Shown piece by piece: positions 50,609 through 59,256 of a stretch of 64,000 nucleotides of DNA (its first letter is position 1; the number at the start of each line of letters is the position of its first letter). Source of the DNA: Hydrogenophaga sp040372165 (GTDB lineage: Bacteria > Pseudomonadota > Gammaproteobacteria > Burkholderiales > Burkholderiaceae_C); NCBI RefSeq assembly GCF_040372165.1, contig NZ_BAABWG010000004.1:434001-498000 (forward strand), given 5' to 3'. The translations under genes and the position numbers were made by a program. The notes under the pieces are model-generated. The model was not told where the DNA came from and searched no databases. It saw only the letters and a program-made list of their open reading frames with translations.

Positions 50609-52158
50609 ACATCCAGCGCTTTTTTGCATCCACCTCTCGTGAAGCCATGGACAAGGCACGCCAGGTCTTTGGCGAAGACGCCGTGATCCTCTCCAGCAAG
50701 TCAATTGATGGAGGGTTTGAAGTGATGGCAACCAGCGAAGAGAGTCTGGCCAACGTCATGCCTGGCGGTCTGCCCAAGCCTTCGCCCATGCCGAAAGCGG
50801 ACCTGACCGAACGGTCGGCGCTGGAGCGCCCCGGCTTTGCTCAACCTGAATCCGGCAGCTCGGTCGAAGACGACACCGAAGCCATGGCCATGAGCACCCT
50901 GTCTTTCCAGGACTACGTGCGTGAACGCATGCTGCGCAAACGCCGTGAAGCCATGGGCGGAGCGCCCGAGACACCCGCATCACAGGCGGCTGCACGCCAG
51001 CAGGCAGAGCAAACTGCTGCTCCAGCGCAGCGCCAGCCGCAAATCCATGTACCGATTCAGCGCTTCAACCAACCTCAGTCAGCACCTCAGCCTCAGGCTC
51101 GTCCGGTGACCTCCGCGCAGGCGCCAGCGCCGATCCGCACCCGCCCGGTTGCACCGCCGTCTTCGCCCACGCTGGCCATGCCGCCTGTCAAGAGCGGCGG
51201 CGGCCAGGACGGGCACGTCCAGGTAGAGCTCAATGCTCTCAAGGACATGATTGAGGAGCGCTTCAATACCCTGGCCTGGCTGGGTTCCTCCAAGCAGAAC
51301 CCCATCCAGTCGGGGATGATGCTCAAACTCATTCGTGGTGGCTTCTCGCCAAGCATGTCCAAGGCATTGCTCGAGCGCCTGCCTGCCGAGCTGGATGCCG
51401 CGGGCGCCATGCGCTGGATCATGGATGTGATTGTGCGCAACCTGAAGGTTGCAGGTGCCGGTCAGACCTTGTGCGAAGAGGGTGGTGTTGTGTCACTCGT
51501 CGGCGCAACAGGCGTCGGCAAGACCACCACGGCAGCCAAGCTTGCAGCCCAGTGCATCCAGATGCACGGTGCCGGCAGTGTGGGCCTGATCACGCTGGAT
51601 TCCTATCGGGTCTCGGGCTACGAGCAGCTGCGTACCTATGGACGCATGATCGGCGTCGTCGCCCATCTCGCGCACGATCGGGCGGCGCTCAAGGACTTGT
51701 TGGGCCTGCTCAGCAACAAGCGCATGGTCATCATCGACACCGCCGGCCTGGGCCAGCGCGACCAACGCCTGCAGGACATGCTCGACATGCTTGAGATGCC
51801 ACAGGTCAAGAAGACGCTGGTGCTCAATGCGGGCTCCCATGGCGACACGATCGATGATGTGTTGCGCGGCTTCAAGGCCAAGAAGCTGCACGGCGTGATC
51901 CTCTCCAAGGTGGATGAGGCCGTCAAGCTGGGGCCAGCACTGGATTCCCTGATCCGTCATCAAGTCACGCTTCGGGGCGTGGCCAATGGTCAGCGTGTGC
52001 CTGAGGACTGGCAGAACCCGGATGCGCCTGCCCTCGTGCGCGCGTCCATGGCCACCAACGGCAAGTCGGCCTTCGACCCCACTTCTGCCGAGATGGGTCT
52101 GTACTTTGGCGCATTCTCTGGCGAGACCCAGATGAACATGGGGGCGCTGAATGTTTGA
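50605..52158 (+). CDS. flhF: Flagellar SRP-type GTPase FlhF
   Basis: 517 residues. N-terminal B domain (NIQRFFASTSREAMDKARQVFGEDAVILSSK), Gln/Pro-rich middle, and C-terminal NG domain with P-loop GATGVGKTTT (from about residue 300), DSYRVSGYEQLRTYGRMIGV, and the G3 box IIDTAGLGQRD. FlhF sets flagellar place and number. It overlaps the next gene by 8 bases; in most bacteria that gene encodes its activator FlhG. Confidence 0.96.
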   Translation: MNIQRFFASTSREAMDKARQVFGEDAVILSSKSIDGGFEVMATSEESLANVMPGGLPKPSPMPKADLTERSALERPGFAQPESGSSVEDDTEAMAMSTLSFQDYVRERMLRKRREAMGGAPETPASQAAARQQAEQTAAPAQRQPQIHVPIQRFNQPQSAPQPQARPVTSAQAPAPIRTRPVAPPSSPTLAMPPVKSGGGQDGHVQVELNALKDMIEERFNTLAWLGSSKQNPIQSGMMLKLIRGGFSPSMSKALLERLPAELDAAGAMRWIMDVIVRNLKVAGAGQTLCEEGGVVSLVGATGVGKTTTAAKLAAQCIQMHGAGSVGLITLDSYRVSGYEQLRTYGRMIGVVAHLAHDRAALKDLLGLLSNKRMVIIDTAGLGQRDQRLQDMLDMLEMPQVKKTLVLNAGSHGDTIDDVLRGFKAKKLHGVILSKVDEAVKLGPALDSLIRHQVTLRGVANGQRVPEDWQNPDAPALVRASMATNGKSAFDPTSAEMGLYFGAFSGETQMNMGALNV

Positions 52159-52948
52159 TCCCGGCGTCCATCAGGCGCTGGGCCTGCAACGCTCAAAGCT
52201 CCATGAGGGGCCGCTGGTGTTGTGTGTGGCCTGTCCTGCTTTCGCCGAGCAGGGCTATGAGATTCTTTGCGAGCTGGCGGCACAGATCAATGCAGCCGGC
52301 CGACAGGCAGTGGTGCTGGATGCGCATGCCTGTGAGGCACCGCTGCATCAGGCTTCGCCAGGAAAGCGCTGGGGACTGCTGCATGCACTGCATGATTCCT
52401 CGGTGGTCAACGTCGAGCGCGGCGGCTCCCGGGAAGACTGGCTGGTACTGCCCGCGCAGCAAGGCATCAAGACATTGCAGGCGACGGCCAGGGCAGGGGG
52501 CGCGCGCCTCGCGGTTTCGCGTCTTCTGGCACCTTTTGGCAGTTCGGTCATCACGCTTCTCTACGCGCCTGCGCAGCATATTGCCAGTTTGATGGGCGGC
52601 ATGAAAGCCACGGCAGTGGTGCCCGTGGTGGCTGATCCACAGTCCTGCCTGGACGCTTACGGCGCGGTGAAAGTCCTGTACCACGCAGGACTGTCTCCAG
52701 CTTTGCTGCCAGGTGCCGATAAAAGATCTGGATACACAGAAAGCGAATTGCTCACGCGAGTGATGAGCAACGTCGGGGAATGTGCGCAACGATATCTGGG
52801 CCACCAAGTGGTGGCCTGGCCGGAGCAATCCTGGGGGCATCTGGCGCTGGATCAAGCCAGCTCAGCCGCCGTGAACTGGGGGGAGCACGAGCCAGAAGAG
52901 CCCGTGCTGGGAAAGTTTGCCGTGGCAGGCGCCACGTACTGGAGTTGA
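52151..52948 (+). CDS. FlhG/FleN-position protein with degenerate MinD-like domain
   Basis: 265 residues between flhF and fliA, the normal place of flhG. A MinD/ParA-like fold is suggested by VLCVACPAFAEQGYEILCELAAQINAAGRQAVVLDAHA, which follows the order of the first strand, P-loop, helix and second strand, but the deviant Walker A KGGxGKT is replaced by a stretch with no Gly-Lys-Thr. A later segment (LLHALHDSSVVNV ... WLVLPAQQGIKTL) also parallels FlhG. The N-terminal DQAxGL-type FlhF-activating helix is not clearly recognisable (MFDPGVHQALGLQ is a candidate). It is probably a non-ATPase relative, which is my inference. Confidence 0.7.
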   Translation: MFDPGVHQALGLQRSKLHEGPLVLCVACPAFAEQGYEILCELAAQINAAGRQAVVLDAHACEAPLHQASPGKRWGLLHALHDSSVVNVERGGSREDWLVLPAQQGIKTLQATARAGGARLAVSRLLAPFGSSVITLLYAPAQHIASLMGGMKATAVVPVVADPQSCLDAYGAVKVLYHAGLSPALLPGADKRSGYTESELLTRVMSNVGECAQRYLGHQVVAWPEQSWGHLALDQASSAAVNWGEHEPEEPVLGKFAVAGATYWS

Positions 52949-52951
52949 ACA

Positions 52952-53668
52952 ATGTACACCGCCAAAGGCACACTCAACAGAGAAGACCAGCTGCGCAAGT
53001 ACAGTCCGCTGGTCAGGCGATTGGCCCATCACATGATTGCCAAGTTGCCACCGAGTGTCGAGCTGGATGATCTGATCCAGGTCGGCATGATCGGGCTGAC
53101 CGAGGCCATTGCACGGTTTCAGCCCACGCAGGGGGTTCAGTTCGAGACCTTTGCCAGTCAGCGCATACGCGGCGCCATGATTGATGAGCTGCGCGATGGT
53201 GACTGGATGTCCCGTGGGTCGCGCAAGAGTCAGAAGGAAATCGAGCAGGCCGTGAACCGACTGCAGCAGCGTTTGCACCGTGCACCCAAGGAATCGGAAA
53301 TTGCTGATGAGCTGGGCATGGCGCTTGACGACTACCAGCATCTCCTGGCCAAGGTCAGGGGAACGCAGCTTGTCTACATCGAAGACCTGGGTGGCTCCAG
53401 CGGCGATGACGAGAATTTTCTGGACCGTCACATGGGCGAGTCGGAGGCAGATCCCTCAGCGGTGCTCACAGATCAGCGCATGCGCATGGCGCTGGTTGAC
53501 GCGATCAAAACACTGCCCGAGCGCGAGCAGTACATCATGAGCATGTACTACGAGCATGACATGAACCTGAAAGAGATTGCGGCTGTGCTCGGTGTGACCG
53601 AAAGCCGCGTCTGCCAGCTCCACAGCCAGTCCATCGCAAGACTGCGCACCAAGCTGCGAGCCCATTGA
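52952..53668 (+). CDS. fliA: Flagellar sigma factor FliA (sigma-28)
   Basis: 238 residues. Region 2 (YSPLVRRLAHHMIAKLPPSVELDDLIQVGMIGLTEAIARFQPTQGVQFETFASQRIRGAMIDELR) and region 4 (LPEREQYIMSMYYEHDMNLKEIAAVLGVTESRVCQLHSQSIARLRTKL) are intact. It directs RNA polymerase to late flagellar promoters and is inhibited by FlgM. Three bases separate it from the flhG-like gene; a strong terminator follows. Confidence 0.98.
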   Translation: MYTAKGTLNREDQLRKYSPLVRRLAHHMIAKLPPSVELDDLIQVGMIGLTEAIARFQPTQGVQFETFASQRIRGAMIDELRDGDWMSRGSRKSQKEIEQAVNRLQQRLHRAPKESEIADELGMALDDYQHLLAKVRGTQLVYIEDLGGSSGDDENFLDRHMGESEADPSAVLTDQRMRMALVDAIKTLPEREQYIMSMYYEHDMNLKEIAAVLGVTESRVCQLHSQSIARLRTKLRAH

Positions 53669-53705
53669 TATCGATTGAACCAGTTTCTTTGCCCCAAGGT
53701 TGAAA

Positions 53706-53745
53706 AAGCTGCACATGCCAGGAAGGCATCTGCAGCTTCTTTTTT
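53706..53745. terminator. Bidirectional terminator between fliA and the globin gene
   Basis: AAGCTGCA (53706-53713) and ATGCC pair with GGCAT and TGCAGCTT (to 53738), 13 paired bases, followed by CTTTTTTT; on the other strand the preceding AAAAA gives a T run. It suits both convergent genes. Confidence 0.85.
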
Positions 53746-53778
53746 GGGAAGCAAACGTCAGCGGCTGAACGGGATGGT

Positions 53779-54186
53779 TCAGGCGTAAGCCGCAGCTTTC
53801 ATCTCCGTGGCCACTGCGCCATACACCTCGGCCCAGGCGGTCTTCACCTCGGGAGTGAAGGCGTCACCCAGGCCTTGCTCAAGCGTCTTGAGCAAAGCGG
53901 CGCCAACAGTATCGTAATGCTCTGGTTTGACTCCGTAGTCAACGTGCTTTTCGCCCAGCTGGTGCAAAGCAGGCAAGAGCGATTCCACATCGCTCAGACC
54001 TTTCACGGCCAACCCCAGCATCTGCATGAGCTTGTTGCCCTGCTCAGCCATGTCACCCTTGAAGAGGGGTTTGAGCTTGGGGTCGGCTTCAAACAGGTTC
54101 TGGTAGAAGAGGGCGGCGGCTTGAGGGGCGATGGCGGCGACGGCAGGCCAGGTGGATTGAACGGTGGCGATGGTGGATGGTGTCAT
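53779..54186 (-). CDS. Single-domain bacterial hemoglobin (Vgb/FHP-type globin)
   Basis: 135 residues. Globin helices are clear: TVQSTWPAVAAIAPQAAALFYQNLFEADPKLKPLFKGD, then GEKHVDYGVKPEHYDTVGAALLKTL. Proximal His81 (F8), Tyr28 (B10) and Gln49 (E7) are at the places of the Vitreoscilla hemoglobin residues that bind heme and O2/NO. No reductase domain is attached. It would store or deliver oxygen, or remove NO. It sits between fliA and flgN but is not known to be flagellar. Confidence 0.93.
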   Translation of the reverse strand: MTPSTIATVQSTWPAVAAIAPQAAALFYQNLFEADPKLKPLFKGDMAEQGNKLMQMLGLAVKGLSDVESLLPALHQLGEKHVDYGVKPEHYDTVGAALLKTLEQGLGDAFTPEVKTAWAEVYGAVATEMKAAAYA

Positions 54187-54363
54187 GGTTTCTCCCGGTC
54201 ATGCAGTCAGTTGCAGAGTCAAGTCAATGGGCTCGCTGGTGCCCTCGCCGCGCCATGCACGCCTGTGGTGCCTGAAACGGAGCATGTACAAGGAAATGCA
54301 AGACATGTGCCTGGCCATTGGCCTGAGACCGTGGCCAGCAGGAGATGCCGCCCCAGAAACGCC

Positions 54364-54382
54364 AAAAGCCGGCATGGCCGGC
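54364..54382 (-). terminator. Terminator of the flgM-flgN transcript
   Basis: GCCGGC and GCCGGC arms around CAT, followed on the minus strand by TTTT (plus-strand AAAA at 54364-54367). It lies about 45 bases after the flgN stop. Confidence 0.7.
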
Positions 54383-54424
54383 GTTTGGAGGGAGAGTGAT
54401 CCTGCTGGGGCTGGGGCTGGGGCG

Positions 54425-54802
54425 TCAGGCGCTCAGGTAGGCCTGACCGGGGCCGCCTGGCCGGCCTTGCCCCATGCCAGGGCCGTAGGTGGCACTTTGG
54501 CGGTGCGGCATCAGTGAGTTGACAGCACGGTCCGTCTGCGCGGCAGACCGGAGCACAGCCTGGCGAAGGCGTGCAAAGCGTTGTGCTGCTTTCTCGAATT
54601 CGTCGATCAAGGCCTCTCCGGCCGCTTTGAAGTCCGATGCCGGCGGCGGCGCCTGCAGCACGGCATTGATGCGTTCGCTGCTGTCTCGCACACCGTGTGC
54701 GTCATTCTCCAGCAGTGCGAGTTCGAGCTTGTCGAGCTCGGCGCGCAAGGTCAGGATCCAAGGATGGGACTTTGCGCTGGCAATTTGGGATTCTGCTGTC
54801 AT
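54425..54802 (-). CDS. flgN: Flagellar export chaperone FlgN
   Basis: 125 residues, helical, with LRAELDKLELALLENDAHGVRDSSERINAVLQAPP and the later ALIDEFEKAAQRFARLRQAVLRSAAQTDRAVNSLMP, the typical FlgN pattern for the hook-filament junction proteins FlgK and FlgL. A Gly/Pro-rich tail follows. It lies 64 bases after flgM in the same operon. Confidence 0.88.
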   Translation of the reverse strand: MTAESQIASAKSHPWILTLRAELDKLELALLENDAHGVRDSSERINAVLQAPPPASDFKAAGEALIDEFEKAAQRFARLRQAVLRSAAQTDRAVNSLMPHRQSATYGPGMGQGRPGGPGQAYLSA

Positions 54803-54866
54803 GATCGCTACCCCTTGTAAAGGACGGTTGTGCGTGAGAAGGAAGGCCGCTCGATCAAATCAATGC

Positions 54867-55220
54867 TCAGGACTTGGCGCCACCCAGCATCTCTGCTGCG
54901 TTGGACAGCATCTTGTCGGCGATCGCTTCTGCGTTGACTTCGAAGGTACCGCTGGCGATGGCTTGCTTCATGGCTTCGACTTTTTCGCTGTTGAACACTT
55001 CGCTGCCGCCGCTCGAAAGCGCTTGCGTGGTCGAGTCCGACAGGGAGACGGACACGCCGGGCTGTGCAGCAGTGGCAGCTGGCGCCGCGCCTTTGGCTTG
55101 CGCAGCCTGCCCTGCCTGAGCGGCATTGGCGGCTTCATTGGATTGGTTTGCCTGGTCAGCCTTCTGCGGGCCACCTGCAACCGATCCAATGTAGGAATCG
55201 GGGTTTGAATCAATCTTCAT
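54867..55220 (-). CDS. flgM: Anti-sigma-28 factor FlgM
   Basis: 117 residues from the ATG at 55220 (MKIDSNPDSYIGSV). An Ala/Gln-rich, likely disordered N-terminal half is followed by the conserved FliA-binding region VSVSLSDSTTQALSSGGSEVFNSEKVEAMKQAIASGTFEVNAEAIADKML. FlgM holds FliA inactive until it is exported through the finished hook. A strong sigma-28 promoter lies just upstream, giving feedback control. Confidence 0.95.
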   Translation of the reverse strand: MKIDSNPDSYIGSVAGGPQKADQANQSNEAANAAQAGQAAQAKGAAPAATAAQPGVSVSLSDSTTQALSSGGSEVFNSEKVEAMKQAIASGTFEVNAEAIADKMLSNAAEMLGGAKS

Positions 55221-55261
55221 ATCACTCTCCAGGCCCAAGAGAATTGGGCGTCATGCAGTGA

Positions 55262-55288
55262 GCATCGGCCTGCCCTGAGAGAACTTTA
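55262..55288 (-). promoter_or_regulatory. Sigma-28 promoter of flgM-flgN
   Basis: On the minus strand: TAAAGTTC (55288-55281), exactly 11 bases, GCCGATGC (55269-55262). Against TAAAGTTT-N11-GCCGATAA it matches 7/8 and 6/8 positions. Transcription would begin about 35 bases before flgM. Confidence 0.85.
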
Positions 55289-55359
55289 GCCCTAGCCATC
55301 CGATTTCTTGAGATTTTTTTCACACTCGAGAGCCCAGATGGCCCAAAAATGCACGAAAT

Positions 55360-56133
55360 CTACAAAAGCACGTCCTCAACCTGCCCGTTGCGCACCGTAC
55401 CCGTCACGATCCGGCCACCCTTGAGCCGGATGCGCACTGACTCGCCTTCGATCCCATGGGTCATGGCGCGGCCGATCACCGTGACCAGGAATCCATTGCC
55501 CTTGCTGAGCACCCGAACCTGAGCGCCCGGCTTGAATACCGGGACCTGTCTGACCATGTTCTGGCGCAGTGCCTGCCCGGCGAGCAATGAATAGGACGCC
55601 TGCGTGCCCACCCAGTTTTCAGGGTTGGCCAGCACGCTGGCATGCTGTTCCGCCCAATCAATTTCGGCCAGCGCAGCGTCTTCTTCAGTCAGAACCTCAC
55701 CAGCGGTGACGTTTCGCTTGAGCACCCAGGCGGGTCCCCAGGCCTTGATGGTGATGGGCAAGAAAACGTTCCACCTGACCTGCCCCTCCAGGCAGCGAAG
55801 ACCGATGCGGCTTCGCCCCCACAGCCGGGTGCCAGTGGGCAGGTAGGGCTCTACCCGGTAGCAGGCTGCCAGTTTGAGGCGGGGGTCAAGCGTGCCCATG
55901 ACCACTTCCGGCCGCAGCGGGCCAGTGCTGGTGTTGCCCAACGAAGAGGCCAGTGCGGGCTGAAGCCAGTCGTAGGCAAGTTGCTGCAATTGCTGAACGC
56001 CGTCCGCCTGCCGGGCCTGTTGTGCCTGGGCGGGAGGCACGCAGACGCAGACAGCCAGAGAGAGGAACGCCATCGCCCATGCCCCGCGGGGCAACTGGCT
56101 GAGCTTTGATATGAGGGTGTGAAAGTGGTGCAT
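55360..56133 (-). CDS. flgA: Flagellar P-ring chaperone FlgA
   Basis: 257 residues from the ATG at 56133, with AGGAG upstream; a second start ten codons earlier is possible. A signal peptide (WAMAFLSLAVCVCVPPAQAQQ) precedes the FlgA body, with the SAF-type domain AWVLKRNVTAGEVLTEEDAALAEIDW and the closing GAQVRVLSKGNGFLVTVIGRAMTHGIEGESVRIRLKGGRIVTGTVRNGQVEDVLL. It helps FlgI assemble in the periplasm. It diverges from flgB. Confidence 0.95.
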   Translation of the reverse strand: MHHFHTLISKLSQLPRGAWAMAFLSLAVCVCVPPAQAQQARQADGVQQLQQLAYDWLQPALASSLGNTSTGPLRPEVVMGTLDPRLKLAACYRVEPYLPTGTRLWGRSRIGLRCLEGQVRWNVFLPITIKAWGPAWVLKRNVTAGEVLTEEDAALAEIDWAEQHASVLANPENWVGTQASYSLLAGQALRQNMVRQVPVFKPGAQVRVLSKGNGFLVTVIGRAMTHGIEGESVRIRLKGGRIVTGTVRNGQVEDVLL

Positions 56134-56167
56134 GGCAGTCGGCTCCTGGTGCTTGCTGTTCAAGTCA

Positions 56168-56182
56168 CCAGACGATGTCTGG
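56168..56182. promoter_or_regulatory. Palindrome in the flgA-flgB gap
   Basis: CCAGAC-GAT-GTCTGG, perfect 6-base arms, 35-49 bases upstream of flgA and about 170 upstream of flgB. A candidate operator in the divergent control region. Confidence 0.35.
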
Positions 56183-56299
56183 CAGATCTCACTTTAGTAG
56201 CGGCTCGTGCAGGGCGAAGCGGGGAAATACGGCGATTCAGGGGTTTTGTTCGGTCCATTGCCAACCCTCAAGTTTTTCCATACTGACGCCAAGCCCGCA

Positions 56300-56315
56300 T
56301 GAAACACCGGTTTCA
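56300..56315. promoter_or_regulatory. Short hairpin upstream of flgB
   Basis: TGAAAC-ACCG-GTTTCA, perfect 6-base arms with a 4-base loop, ending 35 bases before the flgB start. It may be an operator or a leader hairpin. Confidence 0.35.
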
Positions 56316-56350
56316 GGCGACCACAAACACCATCCGCACCGGAGGTCTGC

Positions 56351-56752
56351 ATGCTCGAACAAATGACTGCCCGCCTGGACTTTCATGGCGACGCACTCAT
56401 GCTGCGCTCGCACCGGCAGCAAGTACTGGCATCGAACATCGCCAACGCGGACACCCCAGGCTACGTCGCTCGCGACTTCGACTTTGCCGATGCGCTCAAG
56501 TCCGTTTCGGGCGGAGCAGACGTCAAGACAGCTGCTGTGACACACGCCAGCCACATGCGCCTGAACGCACCGAGCGTGCAAAACCCCGAGCTGGCATACA
56601 CGGTACAAACCCAGCCCAGCCAGGATGGCAACTCGGTCGACCTGGATCAGCAACGCGCCAACTTCGTCGACAACAGCATCCGCTACGAGTCGACCTTGCG
56701 GTTCATCAATGGTCACGTCAAGACCATGCTCAGTGCCATCACGGGTCAGTGA
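56351..56752 (+). CDS. flgB: Flagellar proximal rod protein FlgB
   Basis: 133 residues with CCGGAGG upstream. The rod motif LRSHRQQVLASNIANADTPGYVARDFDFADAL and the C-terminal VDLDQQRANFVDNSIRYESTLRFINGHVKTMLSAI are typical. It is the first gene of the flgBCDEFGHIJK operon, divergent from flgA. Confidence 0.97.
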   Translation: MLEQMTARLDFHGDALMLRSHRQQVLASNIANADTPGYVARDFDFADALKSVSGGADVKTAAVTHASHMRLNAPSVQNPELAYTVQTQPSQDGNSVDLDQQRANFVDNSIRYESTLRFINGHVKTMLSAITGQ

Positions 56753-56778
56753 TCGGCACACACGGGAAGGACTGAAAC

Positions 56779-57183
56779 ATGTCAATGTTCACCATCTTCA
56801 ATGTCTCGGGCAGCGCCGTCAGCTCGCAGGCCCAGCGCCTCAACGTTGTAGCCAGCAACCTGGCCAATGCCGACGCCGTGGCCGGACCCGATGGCGAGAC
56901 CTACAAGTCCCGCCACATCATGTTCCAGACCGTGCCCATGGGCAACGAGGGCTCTGCGGGGGTGAAGGTTCAGGACATCAAGGAAAGCGATGCACCCGGC
57001 CGCCGGGAGTATGCCCCGCATCACCCAGCTGCCGACGGCGAAGGCTATGTGACCCACTCCAACGTGAACCCGGTGGAAGAGATGGTCAACATGATTTCCG
57101 CATCGCGCTCGTATCAGAACAACGTCGAGGTCATGAACACCGCCAAGACGCTGCTCCTCAAGACCCTGCAAATGGGACAGTGA
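56779..57183 (+). CDS. flgC: Flagellar proximal rod protein FlgC
   Basis: 134 residues: SGSAVSSQAQRLNVVASNLANADAVAGPDGETYKSRHIMF at the start and NVNPVEEMVNMISASRSYQNNVEVMNTAKTLLLKTL at the end, the standard FlgC ends. It lies 26 bases after flgB. Confidence 0.97.
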   Translation: MSMFTIFNVSGSAVSSQAQRLNVVASNLANADAVAGPDGETYKSRHIMFQTVPMGNEGSAGVKVQDIKESDAPGRREYAPHHPAADGEGYVTHSNVNPVEEMVNMISASRSYQNNVEVMNTAKTLLLKTLQMGQ

Positions 57184-57200
57184 CCCAGGAGTGAACCACC

Positions 57201-57863
57201 ATGTTTGCCCAGCAAATCGACATATCCAATCTCGGCACCACCATCGGCAGCACCACCGCCACCACCTCCAACAAGCCGCAGAACGCGGAGGAGATGCAGG
57301 ACCGGTTTCTCAAGCTACTGGTTGCGCAGATCAACAACCAGGATCCGCTCAACCCGATGGATAACGCACAGATGACCACCCAGATGGCACAGATCAACAC
57401 GGTCAGTGGCATCCAGAAGCTCAACGAAACGCTCGAGGGCATGGCAGCTCAGAACGCGTCGATGCAGTCGCTCCAGGGCGCCTCCCTGATCGGCCGTGAA
57501 GCGCTGGTCGAAGGCAACGACCTTGCCTGGGAAGAAACCGTCGGCAAAGGCGCGGTCAAGGTCGACACCGATGCCAGCCAGGTCTACGTGGACATCATGG
57601 GTGTCAACGGCGAGATCATCGATACCGTCGACATGGGTTCGCTCAGCGCGGGCACCCACGCTTTCGAGTGGGACGCTGACTCGGTCGACGTCGGCCAGGT
57701 CAGGGGATTTGCCATTCGCGCCACCAACGGTGACGAAGCTGTGGTGGCTCAACCCATGGCCCGCTACAAGGTCGACTCGGTCAGCTTCTCCAACGGTGCC
57801 GTCCAGCTCAACCTCCAAAACGGGCGGACCATGACTTACGACCAGGTCAGCGCCTTCATGTAG
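57201..57863 (+). CDS. flgD: Flagellar hook-capping scaffold FlgD
   Basis: 220 residues. The N-terminal motif RFLKLLVAQINNQDPLNPMDNAQMTTQMAQINTVSGIQKLN is conserved FlgD, followed by the Ig/Tudor-like region (VYVDIMGVNGEIIDTVDMGSLSAGTHAFEWDADSVD). FlgD caps the growing hook and is then discarded. A 120-base gap with no gene precedes flgE. Confidence 0.96.
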   Translation: MFAQQIDISNLGTTIGSTTATTSNKPQNAEEMQDRFLKLLVAQINNQDPLNPMDNAQMTTQMAQINTVSGIQKLNETLEGMAAQNASMQSLQGASLIGREALVEGNDLAWEETVGKGAVKVDTDASQVYVDIMGVNGEIIDTVDMGSLSAGTHAFEWDADSVDVGQVRGFAIRATNGDEAVVAQPMARYKVDSVSFSNGAVQLNLQNGRTMTYDQVSAFM

Positions 57864-57983
57864 ACCGGCAGCACCTGACCACTCAGACACCTCTTTCACA
57901 TCATTCGCTCAGCCACTCCAACACGCTTCAGGGACTGACCGCCTAACGGCCAAGCAGCCTTCCCACCAGAAAGGGACCACAAC

Positions 57984-59198
57984 ATGTCATTCCAGCAAGG
58001 ACTCTCCGGCCTCAACGCCGCCAGCCGCAACCTCGACGTGATCGGCCACAACATTGCCAACGCCAACACCGTCGGCATGAAAGCTTCCCGAGCCGAGTTT
58101 TCCGAAGTTTACGCGGCCTCCATCAACGCATCCGGCGGTATCAATGCCGGTATTGGTGTGGCTGTGGCCACGGTGTCCCAGGAGTTCACCCAGGGCAACA
58201 TCACAGTGACCGGCAACGATCTGGACGTGGCAATCAACGGCAACGGTTTCTTTGAGCTGAGCATGCCTGACGGGTCCATGGCCTATTCGCGAGCTGGCAT
58301 GTTCAAGCTCGATCGTGACGGCAACATCGTGACCAACGATGGCGGCCAGCTCATGGGCTACCAGACAGACAATGACGGCGTCCGCCAGGGCTTTGAGTCG
58401 GTGCCACTCACCTTGCCCACCGGTGGCCCGATTCCCGCCAGGCAGACCGAAGAAATCACCGCCGAGTTCAACCTCGATGCGCGCGCACCGATCGCAGCGG
58501 CTGTGGTCCCGCCCACCCCCTTTGGCACATACAGCACCTCGCTCAATGCCTTCGACCCCCAAGGTATCGAAATTCCAGTGGGTCTGGTGTTCGAGAAGAT
58601 CGGCAACAACCAGTGGAACGTCTACACCAGTGTCAACGGAGCCGACGCGGCCGCCTCGGTGCCATTCCAGATCAACTTTCTGGATGACGGAACGCTTGAT
58701 CCAGCCACTGTGATTCCGCAGCTTCAACTGGCCTCGCCCAACGACCCTGCACAGGTGTTCCAGGTGGACCTTGACTTCACCGAGGTCACCCAGTTCGGTG
58801 CAGACTTTGCCGTGACCAACCTGGCGCAAGATGGCTATCGCCCGGGCGAACTCACCAGTCTGGGCATCAGTGACGCTGGTGTGATCACCGCTCGCTACTC
58901 CAACGGCCAGTCACAAGCCGCCGGCCAGATTGCACTGGTCAACTTCCGAAACGTTCAGGGTCTGCAGCCCACCGGTGGCGGCAACTGGACCATGACGTTC
59001 GACTCCGGCGAACCGGTGCGGGGCGCTCCCGGTGAAGGCAAGCTTGGCTACTTGCGTGCAGGTGCGCTGGAGGACTCCAACGTCGACCTCACCGCCGAGC
59101 TGGTGAACATGATGACAGCCCAGCGCGCCTATCAGGCCAGTGCACAGTCCATCAAGACGCAGGACCAGATCCTCAGCACGCTGTTCAACATGCGTTGA
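57984..59198 (+). CDS. flgE: Flagellar hook protein FlgE
   Basis: 404 residues. N-terminal rod/hook motif GLSGLNAASRNLDVIGHNIANANTVGMKASRAEFSEVY, central hook domains, and C-terminal YLRAGALEDSNVDLTAELVNMMTAQRAYQASAQSIKTQDQILSTLFNMR. It polymerises into the hook. AGAAAGGG lies upstream of the ATG. Confidence 0.97.
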   Translation: MSFQQGLSGLNAASRNLDVIGHNIANANTVGMKASRAEFSEVYAASINASGGINAGIGVAVATVSQEFTQGNITVTGNDLDVAINGNGFFELSMPDGSMAYSRAGMFKLDRDGNIVTNDGGQLMGYQTDNDGVRQGFESVPLTLPTGGPIPARQTEEITAEFNLDARAPIAAAVVPPTPFGTYSTSLNAFDPQGIEIPVGLVFEKIGNNQWNVYTSVNGADAAASVPFQINFLDDGTLDPATVIPQLQLASPNDPAQVFQVDLDFTEVTQFGADFAVTNLAQDGYRPGELTSLGISDAGVITARYSNGQSQAAGQIALVNFRNVQGLQPTGGGNWTMTFDSGEPVRGAPGEGKLGYLRAGALEDSNVDLTAELVNMMTAQRAYQASAQSIKTQDQILSTLFNMR

Positions 59199-59256
59199 TG
59201 AACTCACCCCCGCACTGAGTCACGCACACCTGCGACCGAACTGAAGCGAGATTGCC

